Counted from the first letter of the stretch, positions 24,142 to 33,290 are shown. The stretch: 64,000 nucleotides of DNA from Leclercia adecarboxylata (GCA_002360945.1 DERO01000036.1:117335-181334); one strand, 5' to 3'. Numbers and translations: made by a program. The notes: generated by a model from the letters alone, not told the origin.

Positions 24142-25854
24142 ATGAAATTTATTGGAAAGCTTCTCGTCGGTATTCTGGCCGTTCTGCTGATTGCGATCCT
24201 CGCGCTCTATATCCTTGTTCAGACTCGCTGGGGGGCGGCGCAGGTCAGCAGCTGGATCACGATAAACACCGATTACGAACTCAATTTCGACCTGATGGAT
24301 CACCGTTTCTCGTCGCCCACGCATCTGGTGCTGAAAAACGTCACCTTCGGGCGCGATGGTCAGCCTGCGACCCTGGTCGCAAAAATGGTCGATATCGGCG
24401 TAAGCAGCCGCCAGCTCACCGATCCGCTGCACATGGATACCATTACCCTGTTTGACGGCACGCTGAACCTCTCGCCGCAGACGGCACCTCTCCCCTTCCA
24501 GGCCGATCGCCTGCTGCTGAACAACATGGCCTTTAACAGCCCCAATACCGCGTGGGATCTGAGCGCGCAGAAAGTCACCGGCGGTGTGCGTCCGTGGGAT
24601 CCTGAAGCAGGCAACGTGCTGGGTAAAAAAGCCAACATCCAGATCAGCGCCGGGTCGCTGACGCTGAACGGCGTCCCGGCCAGCAACGTGCTGATCGAGG
24701 GCGAGCTGACTGACAAAGAGGTGGTGCTGACCACCATCGGCGCGGATATGGCGCGGGGCTCACTCACCGGCACCGCGCGCCGCGACGCCAACGGCGGCTG
24801 GAAGGTGGACAACATGCGCCTGAACGAGATCCGCCTGCAGAGCGATAAGTCGCTGTCCGACTTTTTTGCCCCCATCACCACCCTGCCGTCGCTGCAGATT
24901 GGCCGCCTCGACGTGACCGACGCCCGCCTACAGGGACCGGACTGGGCGGTCACCGATCTCGATTTAAGCCTGCGCAACCTGACCCTGAGCCAGGGCGACT
25001 GGCAGAGCGAGGATGGCCGCCTGTCGATGAATGCCAGCGAGTATATCTACGGCTCGCTGCACCTGTTCGACCCGATCCTGAATGCGGAATTTTCTCCGCA
25101 GGGGATCGCCCTGCGCCAGTTTACCTCGCGCTGGGAAGGCGGGATGGTGCGTACCTCCGGCAACTGGTTGCGCAGCGGTAAAGCGCTGGTGCTGGATGAT
25201 GTCGCCGTCGCCGGGCTGGAATACACCCTGCCGGAAAACTGGAAAACGCAGTGGATGGAGACCCTGCCGGAGTGGCTGCACGGCGTCACGCTGCGCAAAT
25301 TCGGCCTGAGCCGTAACCTGGTGATCGACGTGGATCCCACCTTCCCGTGGCAGGTCACCGCGCTCGACGGTTATGGCACCAACCTGCAGCTGGCGAAAGA
25401 TCGCCAGTGGGGCGTATGGGCAGGCACCGCCACGCTGAACGGCGCGGCCGCCACCTTTAACCGCGTGGACGTGCGCCGTCCGTCGCTCTCCCTGACCGCC
25501 AACGCCTCGACGGTGAATATCAGTGAACTGAGTGCTTTTACCGATAAAGGGATTCTGGAAGCGAAAGCCAGCGTCTCCCAGACGCCGGTGCGGCAGACCA
25601 CCATCAACCTGACCGGGCGCGGCGTGCCGTTAAACGTGATCCAGCAGTGGGGATGGCCGGCGTTGCCGGTGACGGGCGATGGCAATTTCCAGCTCACCGC
25701 CAGCGGCAACGTACAGAAAGATTCGCCGTTGAAACCGACGGTCAACGCCAGGCTGAATGCGGTGAATATGGATAAACAGCAGGTCACGCAGACGATGACC
25801 GGCGGGGCGGTGAGTACGGTTGAGCAACAACCCTCACCCCAGCCCTCTCCCTGA
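24142..25854 (+). CDS. yicH: AsmA family protein YicH
   Basis: A 570-residue protein with one N-terminal membrane helix (about residues 5-27) and a long periplasmic beta-rich region. Close similarity to E. coli YicH places it in the AsmA-like group, which are bridge-like proteins linked to phospholipid movement toward the outer membrane. The last residues (QPSPQPSP) and the TGA stop are encoded by an invading GC-rich hairpin repeat, so the natural C-terminus may have been replaced. It is convergent with yicI. Confidence 0.92.
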   Translation: MKFIGKLLVGILAVLLIAILALYILVQTRWGAAQVSSWITINTDYELNFDLMDHRFSSPTHLVLKNVTFGRDGQPATLVAKMVDIGVSSRQLTDPLHMDTITLFDGTLNLSPQTAPLPFQADRLLLNNMAFNSPNTAWDLSAQKVTGGVRPWDPEAGNVLGKKANIQISAGSLTLNGVPASNVLIEGELTDKEVVLTTIGADMARGSLTGTARRDANGGWKVDNMRLNEIRLQSDKSLSDFFAPITTLPSLQIGRLDVTDARLQGPDWAVTDLDLSLRNLTLSQGDWQSEDGRLSMNASEYIYGSLHLFDPILNAEFSPQGIALRQFTSRWEGGMVRTSGNWLRSGKALVLDDVAVAGLEYTLPENWKTQWMETLPEWLHGVTLRKFGLSRNLVIDVDPTFPWQVTALDGYGTNLQLAKDRQWGVWAGTATLNGAAATFNRVDVRRPSLSLTANASTVNISELSAFTDKGILEAKASVSQTPVRQTTINLTGRGVPLNVIQQWGWPALPVTGDGNFQLTASGNVQKDSPLKPTVNARLNAVNMDKQQVTQTMTGGAVSTVEQQPSPQPSP

Positions 25855-25864
25855 GGGAGAGGGA
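25831..25864. repeat. GC-rich hairpin repeat (boxC-like), overlapping the yicH 3' end
   Basis: CCCTCACCCCAGCCCTCTCC continues CTGAGGGAGAGGG. The same unit recurs at 31705, 61790 and twice at 62885-62964. The name boxC is tentative. Confidence 0.7.
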
Positions 25865-25872
25865 GCAAACCA

Positions 25873-25931
25873 GCCTTACCCGGCCTACAACATCAAAACC
25901 GTAGGCCCGGTAAGCGCAGCGCCACCGGGCG
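25873..25931. repeat. BIME-like REP pair between yicH and yicI
   Basis: A partial REP (CTTACCCGGCCTAC) and a full REP (GTAGGCCCGGTAAGCGCAGC then GCCACCGGGCG) lie in opposite orientation 20 nt apart. Confidence 0.75.
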
Positions 25932-25944
25932 TTTTACAGACGGC

Positions 25945-28263
25945 TCAGAGATGAATAACTACCTCTTCCCCTTCGGCTTTCACCACCACGCCCCATTCGC
26001 TTCCCGCGTGTGATGCGCCTTTCACGCCGCTAATCTGATGCACATTGCGCAAACAGACCGACCAGCCCCGCGCCTCGCCGCTGCCTTTTAACGTCAGGGT
26101 ATCGCCACTGCGCGTCGCGGTCAGGGTAAAGGCCACGGCACCGTTAGCCGCCGGCACTTCGCTTACCGCCGTCGCGCCATCATCCAGGTTAAACAGCTGG
26201 AAAGCAGTGCCTTCATTCCATGCGTAGTCCGGCTTCTGGTCGTTGTTACCCAGCGCCAGCAGGGTGTTGTCGCGCACGTAAACCGGCAGGCTGCGAAAAT
26301 CGTGCTGCTGTTTATGCCAGCGGCTGCCCTGCACCTCGTCGTTGTGCCACAGGTGCGTCCAGCGCCCTTCCGGCAGGTAGAACTGCACGTCGCCCGCCTC
26401 GCTGAACACCGGCGCCACCATCACCGAATCCCCCAGCATGTACTGGCGGTCGAGATAGTCGCAGGCCGGATCGTCCGGGAACTCGAGCATCATCGCCCGC
26501 AGCATCGGGGTACCGAACTCACGGGCCAGCGCTGCCTGACGATAGAGATAAGGCATCATCCGGCATTTGAGCTGCGTGAAGTGGCGCACCACGTTGCAGG
26601 ACTCGTCGTCATACGCCCAAGGCACCCGGTAGGATTTGCTGCCGTGCAGGCGGCTGTGGCTGGAGAGCAGCCCGAACGCGCACCAGCGTTTGTAGACGTG
26701 CGCCGGGGCGGTGTTTTCGAACCCGCCGATATCGTGGCTCCAGAATCCGAACCCGGAGAGCCCGATCGACAGCCCGCCGCGCAGGCTTTCGGCCATCGAC
26801 TCGTAGTTGGCGTAGCAGTCGCCGCCCCAGTGCACCGGGAACTGTTGCGCACCTACCGAGGCCGAACGGGCAAACAGCACCGCCTCCTCTTCGCCCACCG
26901 TCTCTTTCAGCACGTTCCACACCAGTTCGTTATAGATATACGCGTAGTGGTTGTGCATCTTCTGCGGATCGGAACCGTCGAACCACTGCACGTCGGTCGG
27001 GATGCGCTCGCCGAAGTCGGTTTTGAAGCAGTCGACGCCGATATCCACCAGGCCTTTCAGCTTGTCGGCGTACCACTGGCAGGCTTCCGGGTTGGTGAAG
27101 TCGTAGATCGCCAGCCCCGGCTGCCACTTATCCCACTGCCACAGGGAGCCGTCCGGGCGTTTCAGCAGATAGCCCTTCTCTTTCAGCTCCTTAAAGATCG
27201 GCGATTTCTGGCCGATGTACGGGTTGATCCACACGCAGACCTTGAGCCCTTTCTCCTTCAGGCGGCGGATCATCCCTTCCGGATCCGGGAAAGTCACCGG
27301 GTCCCACTCGAAGTCGCACCACTGGAAGGCCTTCATCCAGAAGCAGTCGAAGTGGAAGACGTGCAGCGGCAGGTCGCGCTCCGCCATGCCGTCGATAAAG
27401 CTGTTCACCGTCGCTTCGTCATAGTTGGTCGTAAACGAGGTGGTGAGCCACAGGCCAAACGACCACGCCGGGGGCAGCGCCGGACGCCCGGTGAACTGCG
27501 TGTAACGGTTGAGCACCTCTTTCGGCGTCGGGCCGTCGATCACGAAATACTCCAGATACTCGCCCTCGACGCTGAACTGCACCTTCGACACCTTCTCGGA
27601 GCCGATTTCAAAGGAGACGTTTTCCGGATGATTTACCAGCACGCCGTAGCCGCGGTTGGTGAGGTAAAACGGGATATTTTTGTACGACTGCTCGGTGCTG
27701 GTGCCGCCGTCGCGGTTCCAGGTTTCGACCGTCTGCCCGTTGCGCACCAGGGCGGTAAAGCGCTCGCCGAGGCCGTAAACGGTTTCGCCCACGCCCAGAT
27801 CCAGACGCTCAAACAGGTAGTTGCGATCGCTGTTGCCGTCCTGCACGTAGCCGTTGTTTTTCAGCTGGCTGCCGGTGATGCGCTGGCCGTTACGCAGGAA
27901 ATCGAGCGCCCAGAACTCGCCTTTGGTGACGCGCACGCTGACGTTGCCGCTTTTCAGCTCGGCAAACGCCGCGTTGTTTTCGATCTGCACGTTAACGTCT
28001 TTCAGGACGTTGAGCGGATAGTGCGGGCCCTTATCCAGTGCGCCCTGGAAGTGCTCGATGCGCACCCCGACAATCCCCTCCTGCGGCGCAAACAGGCGCA
28101 CCGTGAACATCAGGGTGTCGAGCTGCCAGGTGCGCTCGCGTACGTCGCGCGGGGCGACATAGACCACCAGGTCGTTGCCCTGCTGCTCGACATCGAACAC
28201 CTGCACCGGGTAGGTCACGTTCAGACCCGGTTGAATGAGCCAGTTTCCGTCACTGATTTTCAT
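25945..28263 (-). CDS. yicI: Alpha-xylosidase (GH31)
   Basis: Releases terminal alpha-xylose, for example from isoprimeverose and xyloglucan fragments. At 772 aa it equals E. coli YicI. The N-terminal beta-sandwich is followed by the TIM barrel with the nucleophile Asp in [10 protein letters not shown] (about residue 416) and the acid/base Asp in [13 protein letters not shown] (about 482), then C-terminal beta domains. There is no signal peptide, so it is cytoplasmic and acts on sugars imported by YicJ, whose gene ends 12 nt upstream. Confidence 0.97.
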   Translation of the reverse strand: MKISDGNWLIQPGLNVTYPVQVFDVEQQGNDLVVYVAPRDVRERTWQLDTLMFTVRLFAPQEGIVGVRIEHFQGALDKGPHYPLNVLKDVNVQIENNAAFAELKSGNVSVRVTKGEFWALDFLRNGQRITGSQLKNNGYVQDGNSDRNYLFERLDLGVGETVYGLGERFTALVRNGQTVETWNRDGGTSTEQSYKNIPFYLTNRGYGVLVNHPENVSFEIGSEKVSKVQFSVEGEYLEYFVIDGPTPKEVLNRYTQFTGRPALPPAWSFGLWLTTSFTTNYDEATVNSFIDGMAERDLPLHVFHFDCFWMKAFQWCDFEWDPVTFPDPEGMIRRLKEKGLKVCVWINPYIGQKSPIFKELKEKGYLLKRPDGSLWQWDKWQPGLAIYDFTNPEACQWYADKLKGLVDIGVDCFKTDFGERIPTDVQWFDGSDPQKMHNHYAYIYNELVWNVLKETVGEEEAVLFARSASVGAQQFPVHWGGDCYANYESMAESLRGGLSIGLSGFGFWSHDIGGFENTAPAHVYKRWCAFGLLSSHSRLHGSKSYRVPWAYDDESCNVVRHFTQLKCRMMPYLYRQAALAREFGTPMLRAMMLEFPDDPACDYLDRQYMLGDSVMVAPVFSEAGDVQFYLPEGRWTHLWHNDEVQGSRWHKQQHDFRSLPVYVRDNTLLALGNNDQKPDYAWNEGTAFQLFNLDDGATAVSEVPAANGAVAFTLTATRSGDTLTLKGSGEARGWSVCLRNVHQISGVKGASHAGSEWGVVVKAEGEEVVIHL

Positions 28264-28275
28264 GCTTTCGTCCTC

Positions 28276-29670
28276 TTAGTTCTGTAATTCTTTGCTGACC
28301 GGCAGATTTTCAAATTCCTGCTGATTACGACGCGCGCCCTGCGCCAGATCGTTCATGATTTTCATCAGGAATGGTGTCTTCAGGCTGTAGTAGCGTTTGG
28401 CGATCGCCGCGCTCAGCAGGTAGCACGCCGCCGGGACCAGGGTAAACAGGGCAATGATGATGCTGATGGTGGCGCTGTTCTGGGTTTTGGCTGCGGCATC
28501 GTAGCCGCCACCGGCCAGCATCCAGCCGATTAACGCACCGCCCAGAGCCAGGCCCAGCTTGAGCACGAACAGCGTGCCCGCAAAGCTGATGCCGGTAAGG
28601 CGTTTGCCGTTGGTCCACTCGCCGTAATCGACGGTATCGGACATCATCACCCACTGGATCGGCGTCACCAGCTGGTGCAGGACGCCAATCACGAAGATAA
28701 AGCCGAACATGGTGATGCTGGCCTGCATCGGCACGAAGAACATCGCCACGCTTGCCACCGCCAGCAGGGCGTTGGTCCACCAGAAGACGCTGACTTTGCA
28801 TTTCCAGTCGGTGAGCGGTTTCGCCAGCGCGGAGCCAATCAGGTTGCCGACGCAGTAGGTGGTGAGGAAGGCGACGAACAGCTCCGGCGAGCCCATGATC
28901 CAGGTGACGTAATACATCATCGCCCCGCCGCGCACGCAGACCGCCAGAATATTGAGGATGGTGAGCAGCCCAACGATGCGCCACTGGTCGTTTTGCCAGA
29001 TGTCGCGCAGATCTTCGCGCATGGAAGTGGTGCTCGGCGGCACCTGGATGCGCTCTTTGGTGGTGAAGAAGCAGAACGCCAGCATCAGGAAGGCCACCAC
29101 CGACAGCACAGCGATGCCGCCCTGGAAGCCGAGCGCTTTATCCTCGCCGCCAATCAGGTTCACCAGCGGCATCATCAGCACCGTGGAGAGCATGCCGCCC
29201 GCGGTCGCCAGCACAAAGCGCCAGGATTGCAGGGAGATACGCTGCGTCGGGTCGTTGGTGATCACCCCGCCCAGCGCGCAGTAAGGGATGTTGACCACGG
29301 TATAGAGCAGAGTCAGCAAGGTATAGGTGACGGCGGCGTAGATCATTTTGCCGTTCAGGCTGAGGTCCGGCGTGGTGTAGGCCAGCACGCAGACCAGGCC
29401 AAAGGGAATGGCACCGAACAGGATCCACGGGCGGAATTTCCCCCAGCGGCTGCGGGTACGGTCAGCAAGCAGCCCCATGCAGGGGTCGGAGATGGCATCC
29501 AGCGCGCGCGCCAGCAGGAACATGGTGCCGACGAACCCGGCGGGGATACCGAAGATATCGGTGTAGAAGAACATCATGTAGAGCATGACGTTGTCGAAAA
29601 TGATGTGACTTGCGGCGTCACCCATGCCGTAACCAATTTTCTCTTTGACGGATAAAACTTCGCTTTTCAT
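28276..29670 (-). CDS. yicJ: GPH-family xyloside symporter
   Basis: A 12-helix glycoside-pentoside-hexuronide cation symporter of 464 aa from MKSEVLSVKEKIGYGMGDAA (E. coli 460). Hallmarks are the N-terminal GYGMGDAASH, DAISDPCMGLLADRTRSRWGK after helix 2, and MMSDTVDYGEWTNGKRLTG in the second half. It is the first gene of yicJI, with dyad-rich DNA upstream. Nearly the same fold appears again at 31912. Confidence 0.95.
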   Translation of the reverse strand: MKSEVLSVKEKIGYGMGDAASHIIFDNVMLYMMFFYTDIFGIPAGFVGTMFLLARALDAISDPCMGLLADRTRSRWGKFRPWILFGAIPFGLVCVLAYTTPDLSLNGKMIYAAVTYTLLTLLYTVVNIPYCALGGVITNDPTQRISLQSWRFVLATAGGMLSTVLMMPLVNLIGGEDKALGFQGGIAVLSVVAFLMLAFCFFTTKERIQVPPSTTSMREDLRDIWQNDQWRIVGLLTILNILAVCVRGGAMMYYVTWIMGSPELFVAFLTTYCVGNLIGSALAKPLTDWKCKVSVFWWTNALLAVASVAMFFVPMQASITMFGFIFVIGVLHQLVTPIQWVMMSDTVDYGEWTNGKRLTGISFAGTLFVLKLGLALGGALIGWMLAGGGYDAAAKTQNSATISIIIALFTLVPAACYLLSAAIAKRYYSLKTPFLMKIMNDLAQGARRNQQEFENLPVSKELQN

Positions 29671-29699
29671 TGTTATTCCTTCACGCGTAGGGCGCTGAG

Positions 29700-29817
29700 A
29701 CCGGTTACATATTTTGTAAACCATCCCCTTCCAGGCAGGTATTGCGTTTTCTGGTTACGTTTTTACGTTTCTTGTTTTTTGTGATCACGGTAAAAGTGCA
29801 GAGGTAAAAAACGTAAC
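29700..29817 (-). promoter_or_regulatory. Dyad-rich region upstream of yicJ, candidate operators
   Basis: GGTTACATATTTTGTAAACC (29702-29721) is an imperfect palindrome. GTTACGTTTTTAC (29754-29766) and GTAAAAAACGTAAC (29804-29817) are inverted copies of one another. The shared GGTTAC/GTAAC half-sites suggest binding by one dimeric regulator of yicJI. No regulator gene is adjacent unless the AraC protein at 35705 serves both sugar modules. Confidence 0.4.
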
Positions 29818-29916
29818 GTGAGGATTTTCTTAAGGTTTAGTCTGGAGGGGTTAACGCAGGTCAAAAAAGGGGTGAAATAAGTGAGGGAAAAGATGGGGTA
29901 AATGATTGAAAGTAGC

Positions 29917-29922
29917 TATAAT
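29917..29922 (+). promoter_or_regulatory. -10 box of the selC promoter
   Basis: A perfect TATAAT followed by the GC-rich discriminator GCGCCCC, typical of stringently controlled stable RNA promoters. It lies 31 nt before the tRNA; the -35 is weak. Confidence 0.6.
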
Positions 29923-29953
29923 GCGCCCCGCCTCCATGTAGCAATCGAGGCGC

Positions 29954-30048
29954 GGAAGATCGTCATCTCCGGTGAGGTGGCTGGACTTCAAATCCAGTTG
30001 GGGCCGCCAGCGGTCCTGGGCAGGTTCGACTCCTGTGATCTTCCGCCA
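29954..30048 (+). tRNA. selC: tRNA-Sec (anticodon TCA)
   Basis: The 95-nt gene matches E. coli selC with only a few substitutions. The anticodon loop contains CTTCAAA, the acceptor stem GGAAGATC pairs with GATCTTCC, and GCCA is encoded at the 3' end. The long extra arm and 8-bp acceptor stem are diagnostic. It inserts selenocysteine at UGA. selC is a well-known integration site for islands, and the DNA after it is AT-rich and foreign-looking. Confidence 0.98.
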
Positions 30049-30068
30049 AAATTTAAATTTTCTGTAGT

Positions 30069-30566
30069 TTAATATTTAAAATCCTTGAACATATCTGAAT
30101 AGCTCTGCTGCACAGCAATGCTTGAGTTCCCACAATTTGAAAGTCTTTTATCTTTATTCAAAGCTGTGGCGATTTTCTTAATATTATCAAGCTGCTCACC
30201 ATTATTCTTGATATTGATAAAAGTATTATTCATTGTTGAAATAACATCATGAATAACATCTTTCTTTTCTTCTAACTCTGTAGTAATTGACGTTAACTCA
30301 GATTTTGTTTTAGAGTGAGCTTCTCGTTCTTTGTTATACGGGCTTTGACAATCAATATATATGGATATATGATCCTTTAATAAGTTCATCACACCTAAAA
30401 TAGCAGCTATAATTGCATATATAACTGACATATTTAGGAAATCTTCTTTAATAAAATCACTTGAATATTTCATTATCAAAAAAGATAAAAATGCCTGTAA
30501 GGCTGTAAATAAAAAAGAGAAAATCTTACCTGTATATTTCATATCAAATAATCTTTTCAGCATCAT
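30069..30566 (-). CDS. Unknown membrane protein with coiled coil
   Basis: A 165-residue protein I do not recognise. Two hydrophobic segments (about residues 13-35 and 46-62) are followed by a charged helical stretch (about 80-125, [18 protein letters not shown]) with coiled-coil character. The tail carries the only cysteine besides that in the DCQSP loop. Codon use is AT-rich, unlike the backbone. It starts 1 nt after the stop of the 154-residue gene, so the two are surely co-translated and likely work together at the inner membrane. Function unknown. Confidence 0.75.
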   Translation of the reverse strand: MMLKRLFDMKYTGKIFSFLFTALQAFLSFLIMKYSSDFIKEDFLNMSVIYAIIAAILGVMNLLKDHISIYIDCQSPYNKEREAHSKTKSELTSITTELEEKKDVIHDVISTMNNTFINIKNNGEQLDNIKKIATALNKDKRLSNCGNSSIAVQQSYSDMFKDFKY

Positions 30567-30567
30567 T

Positions 30568-31032
30568 TTATTCTTCTATTATTTGGTTATGCTTGTGTCC
30601 TTTGGCGTCAAGATCTTTAGACAGCATTACAGGCGCAACTGCAAACATTGGCATTGTACCTTTAACTATTCCAGCTCGATAATCAAGACCTTCATAAAAT
30701 GTTTCAATTTTAAAAGTAACAGAGATCTTCTTTCCCTCAATGCTTTTTAATACTGCTTTAGCCCCGGGAACATATTTATTAAAATCATTCAGCATTTCTA
30801 AAGCTTCCACCCGAGATAGCTTTTTATGAAGAGTATAATCGAAATTTATTTTGAATCCCAAAATACCTCTTAAGTCGGATTCAACTGAATTAGCTTGAAT
30901 CATTAGTGATTTGTACTTAAATACAATCTTTGTGATTGTATTTTTAGTTTCACCATTAACCTCTTGTGAAACTAAAACGACATCACTTACACCATTAACG
31001 CTCTCAATAATTTCTTTAATAGAACTTTGCAT
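30568..31032 (-). CDS. Unknown soluble protein
   Basis: A 154-residue protein with no signal peptide or membrane segment and no family I recognise. Residues 1-75 alternate strands and helices around a conserved-looking VFKYKSLMIQANSVESDLRG; the C-terminal part is probably less ordered and ends in the charged GHKHNQIIEE. It lacks cysteine. It is the upstream partner of the membrane/coiled-coil gene, in AT-rich DNA next to selC. Confidence 0.7.
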   Translation of the reverse strand: MQSSIKEIIESVNGVSDVVLVSQEVNGETKNTITKIVFKYKSLMIQANSVESDLRGILGFKINFDYTLHKKLSRVEALEMLNDFNKYVPGAKAVLKSIEGKKISVTFKIETFYEGLDYRAGIVKGTMPMFAVAPVMLSKDLDAKGHKHNQIIEE

Positions 31033-31068
31033 AAATTTATTCCATTACAATTTAAAAAATAATTTTTG

Positions 31069-31260
31069 CTATGCTTTTGGTTCAATGCCTTTTAACTTCA
31101 AAGCCTCTCTCGCCAGTTCCTTCAACCAGCTGGCGAGACTAACCCCCTCTTCCGCAGCCACAGCATCCAACTGCTCCTTCAATGCCGGATCAATACGCAT
31201 TTTAAACTGCGGGGATTGTCCGCCGCCTTTTGGTTTTTTTTCGCGCGCTATGATTGACAT
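31069..31260 (-). CDS. Small ribbon-helix-helix DNA-binding protein (Arc/HicB-antitoxin type)
   Basis: A 63-residue protein. After a basic Gly/Lys tail, SPQFKMRIDPALKEQLDAVA forms the beta strand and first helix of an RHH fold, and EEGVSLASWLKELAREAL forms the second helix. Such proteins are DNA-binding repressors, often antitoxins. It lies 36 nt upstream of the 154-residue gene on the same strand and is divergent from the symE-like gene, so it could regulate either. No HicA-like toxin is seen. Confidence 0.7.
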   Translation of the reverse strand: MSIIAREKKPKGGGQSPQFKMRIDPALKEQLDAVAAEEGVSLASWLKELAREALKLKGIEPKA

Positions 31261-31385
31261 AAGGCCACCTATCCATCTACTCTAAGTCATATTAGGAGGC
31301 CACCTAAACCTCCAGTTTTATCAACGCTCCAGTGTGCTCGAACACACCGGAGCGTCTAACCTCACCAACTATCAAGGAGTTGATT

Positions 31386-31676
31386 ATGGCTGATTCGCAT
31401 TCTACCCCAGACACCACCGCAACCGGAACTGAGCGTACATTAATTGTGGGATATCGCCCGCAAGGTCTCGATCGCAGTACGCCAAACCTGATCCTTTCCG
31501 GCAAATGGCTGCGTGCGGCGGGGTTTGATACTGGGGATAAAGTCACGGTGAAAGTCATGGATGGCTGCATCGTTGTGATGGCGCATAGCCCGCATGAGAA
31601 GGCGCTGCTGGCAGAATTAAAGCAGGCGCAGCAGCAGCTAAAAGGGATTGAAGGGGCGCTGGCTCTGGCATCATAA
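31386..31676 (+). CDS. symE: SymE-like protein (AbrB-fold type I toxin family)
   Basis: A 96-residue protein. Residues about 20-70 (RTLIVGYRPQG, LILSGKWLRAAGFDTGDKV, KVMDGCIVVMAH) match the SymE family, whose SpoVT/AbrB-like fold evolved from antitoxins but acts as an SOS-induced toxin in E. coli. The start at 31386 has AAGGAG seven nt upstream, preferred over an earlier in-frame start at 31332. In E. coli the antisense RNA SymR overlaps the 5' end; an antisense transcript here is likely but cannot be proved by reading. A LexA box was not recognised upstream. Confidence 0.75.
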   Translation: MADSHSTPDTTATGTERTLIVGYRPQGLDRSTPNLILSGKWLRAAGFDTGDKVTVKVMDGCIVVMAHSPHEKALLAELKQAQQQLKGIEGALALAS

Positions 31677-31704
31677 CAGCGATTAAACCCGGTGCGGTAT
31701 GCTC

Positions 31705-31738
31705 CCCCTCACCCCAACCCTCTCCCTCAGGGAGAGGG
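31705..31738. repeat. GC-rich hairpin repeat (boxC-like)
   Basis: CCCCTCACCCCAACCCTCTC continues CCTCAGGGAGAGGG, the same unit as at 25831. It lies after the symE-like gene and may act as its terminator. Confidence 0.7.
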
Positions 31739-31911
31739 AATTGATCGTGCCAATATTTTTTTCCTCAGCCACCCTGTGACCCCCTTCACAACTCCATCTC
31801 AAACTCCCCGCCGCGCAAAAAATGGGAACTCTGTGAACAAAGGCTGGCAAGCCGCTCTTTAGCGCCCCGGTATACTCAGGACGACACAAATCAGAATGAG
31901 TACCCTACAAC

Positions 31912-33273
31912 ATGAAAACAACAGACATCGCCTCGGGCAGCTACGTCAAAGTCAGCGTTCGGGAAAAGATTGGCTACGGGTTTGGCGATCTGGCTTCCAA
32001 CCTGTCGTTTGGGTTTGTTTCGCTGTTCTTGCTGTTCTTCTACACCAACATCTACGGTATCACCGCCGTCCAGGCGAGCCTGATCTTTGTTATCGCCCGC
32101 GTGCTGGATGCCCTGTTCAATATCTTTATCGGCTACGTGATCGATAAAACCAATACCCGCTTCGGCAAGCTGCGTCCTTATTTGCTGTTCGGTGCCGTGC
32201 CGCTGGGGCTGCTCACCATCCTCTGTTTCAGCACCCTGGGCGACGAGTTCAAGTTTTACTACGCCCTGATCTCCTACACCCTTTACTGCCTGGCCTACAC
32301 GGCGGTGAATACTCCCTACTCCGCGATGACCAACATGCTCACCCAGCATGAAGGCTCCCGCGCGTCGCTCTCGGTCTACCGCATGGTGCTGGCGATTGTC
32401 GGGTATCTGATTGTCTCCACCACGGCGGATATGCTGATTTCGCAGTTCACCGATAAGAAGCTGGGCTACGTGTTCGCCGTCAGCTGCTTCAGCCTGCTCG
32501 CCACCTTCTTCTTCCTCGCCTGCTTTGGCATGACCAAAGAGCGCGTTAAAAGCTCGCCGGAGCAAAAAGCCCCGACGCTGAAAGAGATGATCGCCGCGGT
32601 CTCCGGCAACCTGCCGTTAATTAACCTCTCGGCGTTTACCGTGTTCTTCTACGTCGCCTACACGGTGTGGATGGCCATCGCGATTTACTTCATCAAATAC
32701 ACCTTGGGCGATGAGGCCTTTACCGCCAAATTCTTTATGATCCAGTCGGCGGCGTACGTGGCAGGCACCGTGGTCTCCGAAAAGCTGATCGCCATGATGG
32801 GCAAAAAGCGCATGGTGCAGTTCGCGCTGCTGATCGGCATCCTCGGCATGCTGTTCCAGTATTTCCTTGCAGGCAGCAACGGCACCCTGATCATGACCGG
32901 CGTCTGTCTGTTCAGTATCACTCTGGGCATGGGCTTTGTGGCGATGTGGTCGATGATTGCCGACACCGTGGAATATGCCGAATGGAAACAGGGCGTGCGT
33001 GCCGAAGGGGCGATTTACGGCTTCTTTAACTTCATCACCAAAATCGCGATGGCCATTGGCGGCGGCTGTGCCGGGCTAATGCTCGACTATTTTGACTACT
33101 CTTCCGACCATCTCAGCGCCAGCGCCCTGGACGGCATCAACCTGATGATGACCCTGTTCCCGGCCCTGATGTTTGCCCTGAGCATGGTGTTCATCTTCTT
33201 CTACACCCTCGATGAAAACACCTACCGACACATCATCAAAGACATTGCGTTACGCAAAGCTAACGCGCTGTGA
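31912..33273 (+). CDS. GPH-family glycoside/cation symporter
   Basis: A 453-residue 12-helix carrier with the same landmarks as YicJ: VREKIGYGFGDLASN at the N-terminus, DALFNIFIGYVIDKTNTRFGKLRP after helix 2, and MIADTVEYAEWKQGVRAEG in the C-terminal half. It probably imports an intact oligosaccharide or beta-glucoside with H+ or Na+. The gene for a GH3 beta-glucosidase follows after 17 nt and an AraC regulator after that, so substrate and enzyme are probably matched. It differs enough from YicJ not to be a recent copy. Confidence 0.9.
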   Translation: MKTTDIASGSYVKVSVREKIGYGFGDLASNLSFGFVSLFLLFFYTNIYGITAVQASLIFVIARVLDALFNIFIGYVIDKTNTRFGKLRPYLLFGAVPLGLLTILCFSTLGDEFKFYYALISYTLYCLAYTAVNTPYSAMTNMLTQHEGSRASLSVYRMVLAIVGYLIVSTTADMLISQFTDKKLGYVFAVSCFSLLATFFFLACFGMTKERVKSSPEQKAPTLKEMIAAVSGNLPLINLSAFTVFFYVAYTVWMAIAIYFIKYTLGDEAFTAKFFMIQSAAYVAGTVVSEKLIAMMGKKRMVQFALLIGILGMLFQYFLAGSNGTLIMTGVCLFSITLGMGFVAMWSMIADTVEYAEWKQGVRAEGAIYGFFNFITKIAMAIGGGCAGLMLDYFDYSSDHLSASALDGINLMMTLFPALMFALSMVFIFFYTLDENTYRHIIKDIALRKANAL

Positions 33274-33290
33274 TCTCAAAGGACATAAAC

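Larger units (their letters stand above)
30049..31680. other. AT-rich islet beside selC
   Basis: From the tRNA end to just past the SymE-like gene, base composition falls sharply compared with flanking yicIJ and the GPH symporter gene, most of all in 30050-31070. It holds two unknown genes, a ribbon-helix-helix gene and a symE-like gene. No integrase gene and no second copy of the tRNA 3' end (GATCTTCCGCCA) was seen, so it is either a remnant or came in without tRNA-targeted integration. Confidence 0.5.

Noticed and set aside
24360..24977. 205-codon minus-strand frame opposite yicH
   Set aside because: Ser/Arg-rich shadow of the AsmA-family gene.
26302..28287. Long plus-strand open frame of 661 codons opposite yicI
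   Set aside because: It is the antisense of the real GH31 gene, with no ribosome site and a composition typical of a GC-rich shadow frame.
28675..29655. 326-codon plus-strand frame opposite yicJ
   Set aside because: Shadow of the conserved YicJ gene with a His/Gln/Asp-rich nonsense composition.
29776..29796. TGTGATCACGG before yicJ as a CRP site
   Set aside because: TGTGA and TCACG abut with no 6-nt spacer, so it does not fit the CRP consensus.
31304..31570. Minus-strand frame over symE as an antitoxin gene
   Set aside because: No family similarity or ribosome site; an antisense RNA is the more likely antagonist if any.
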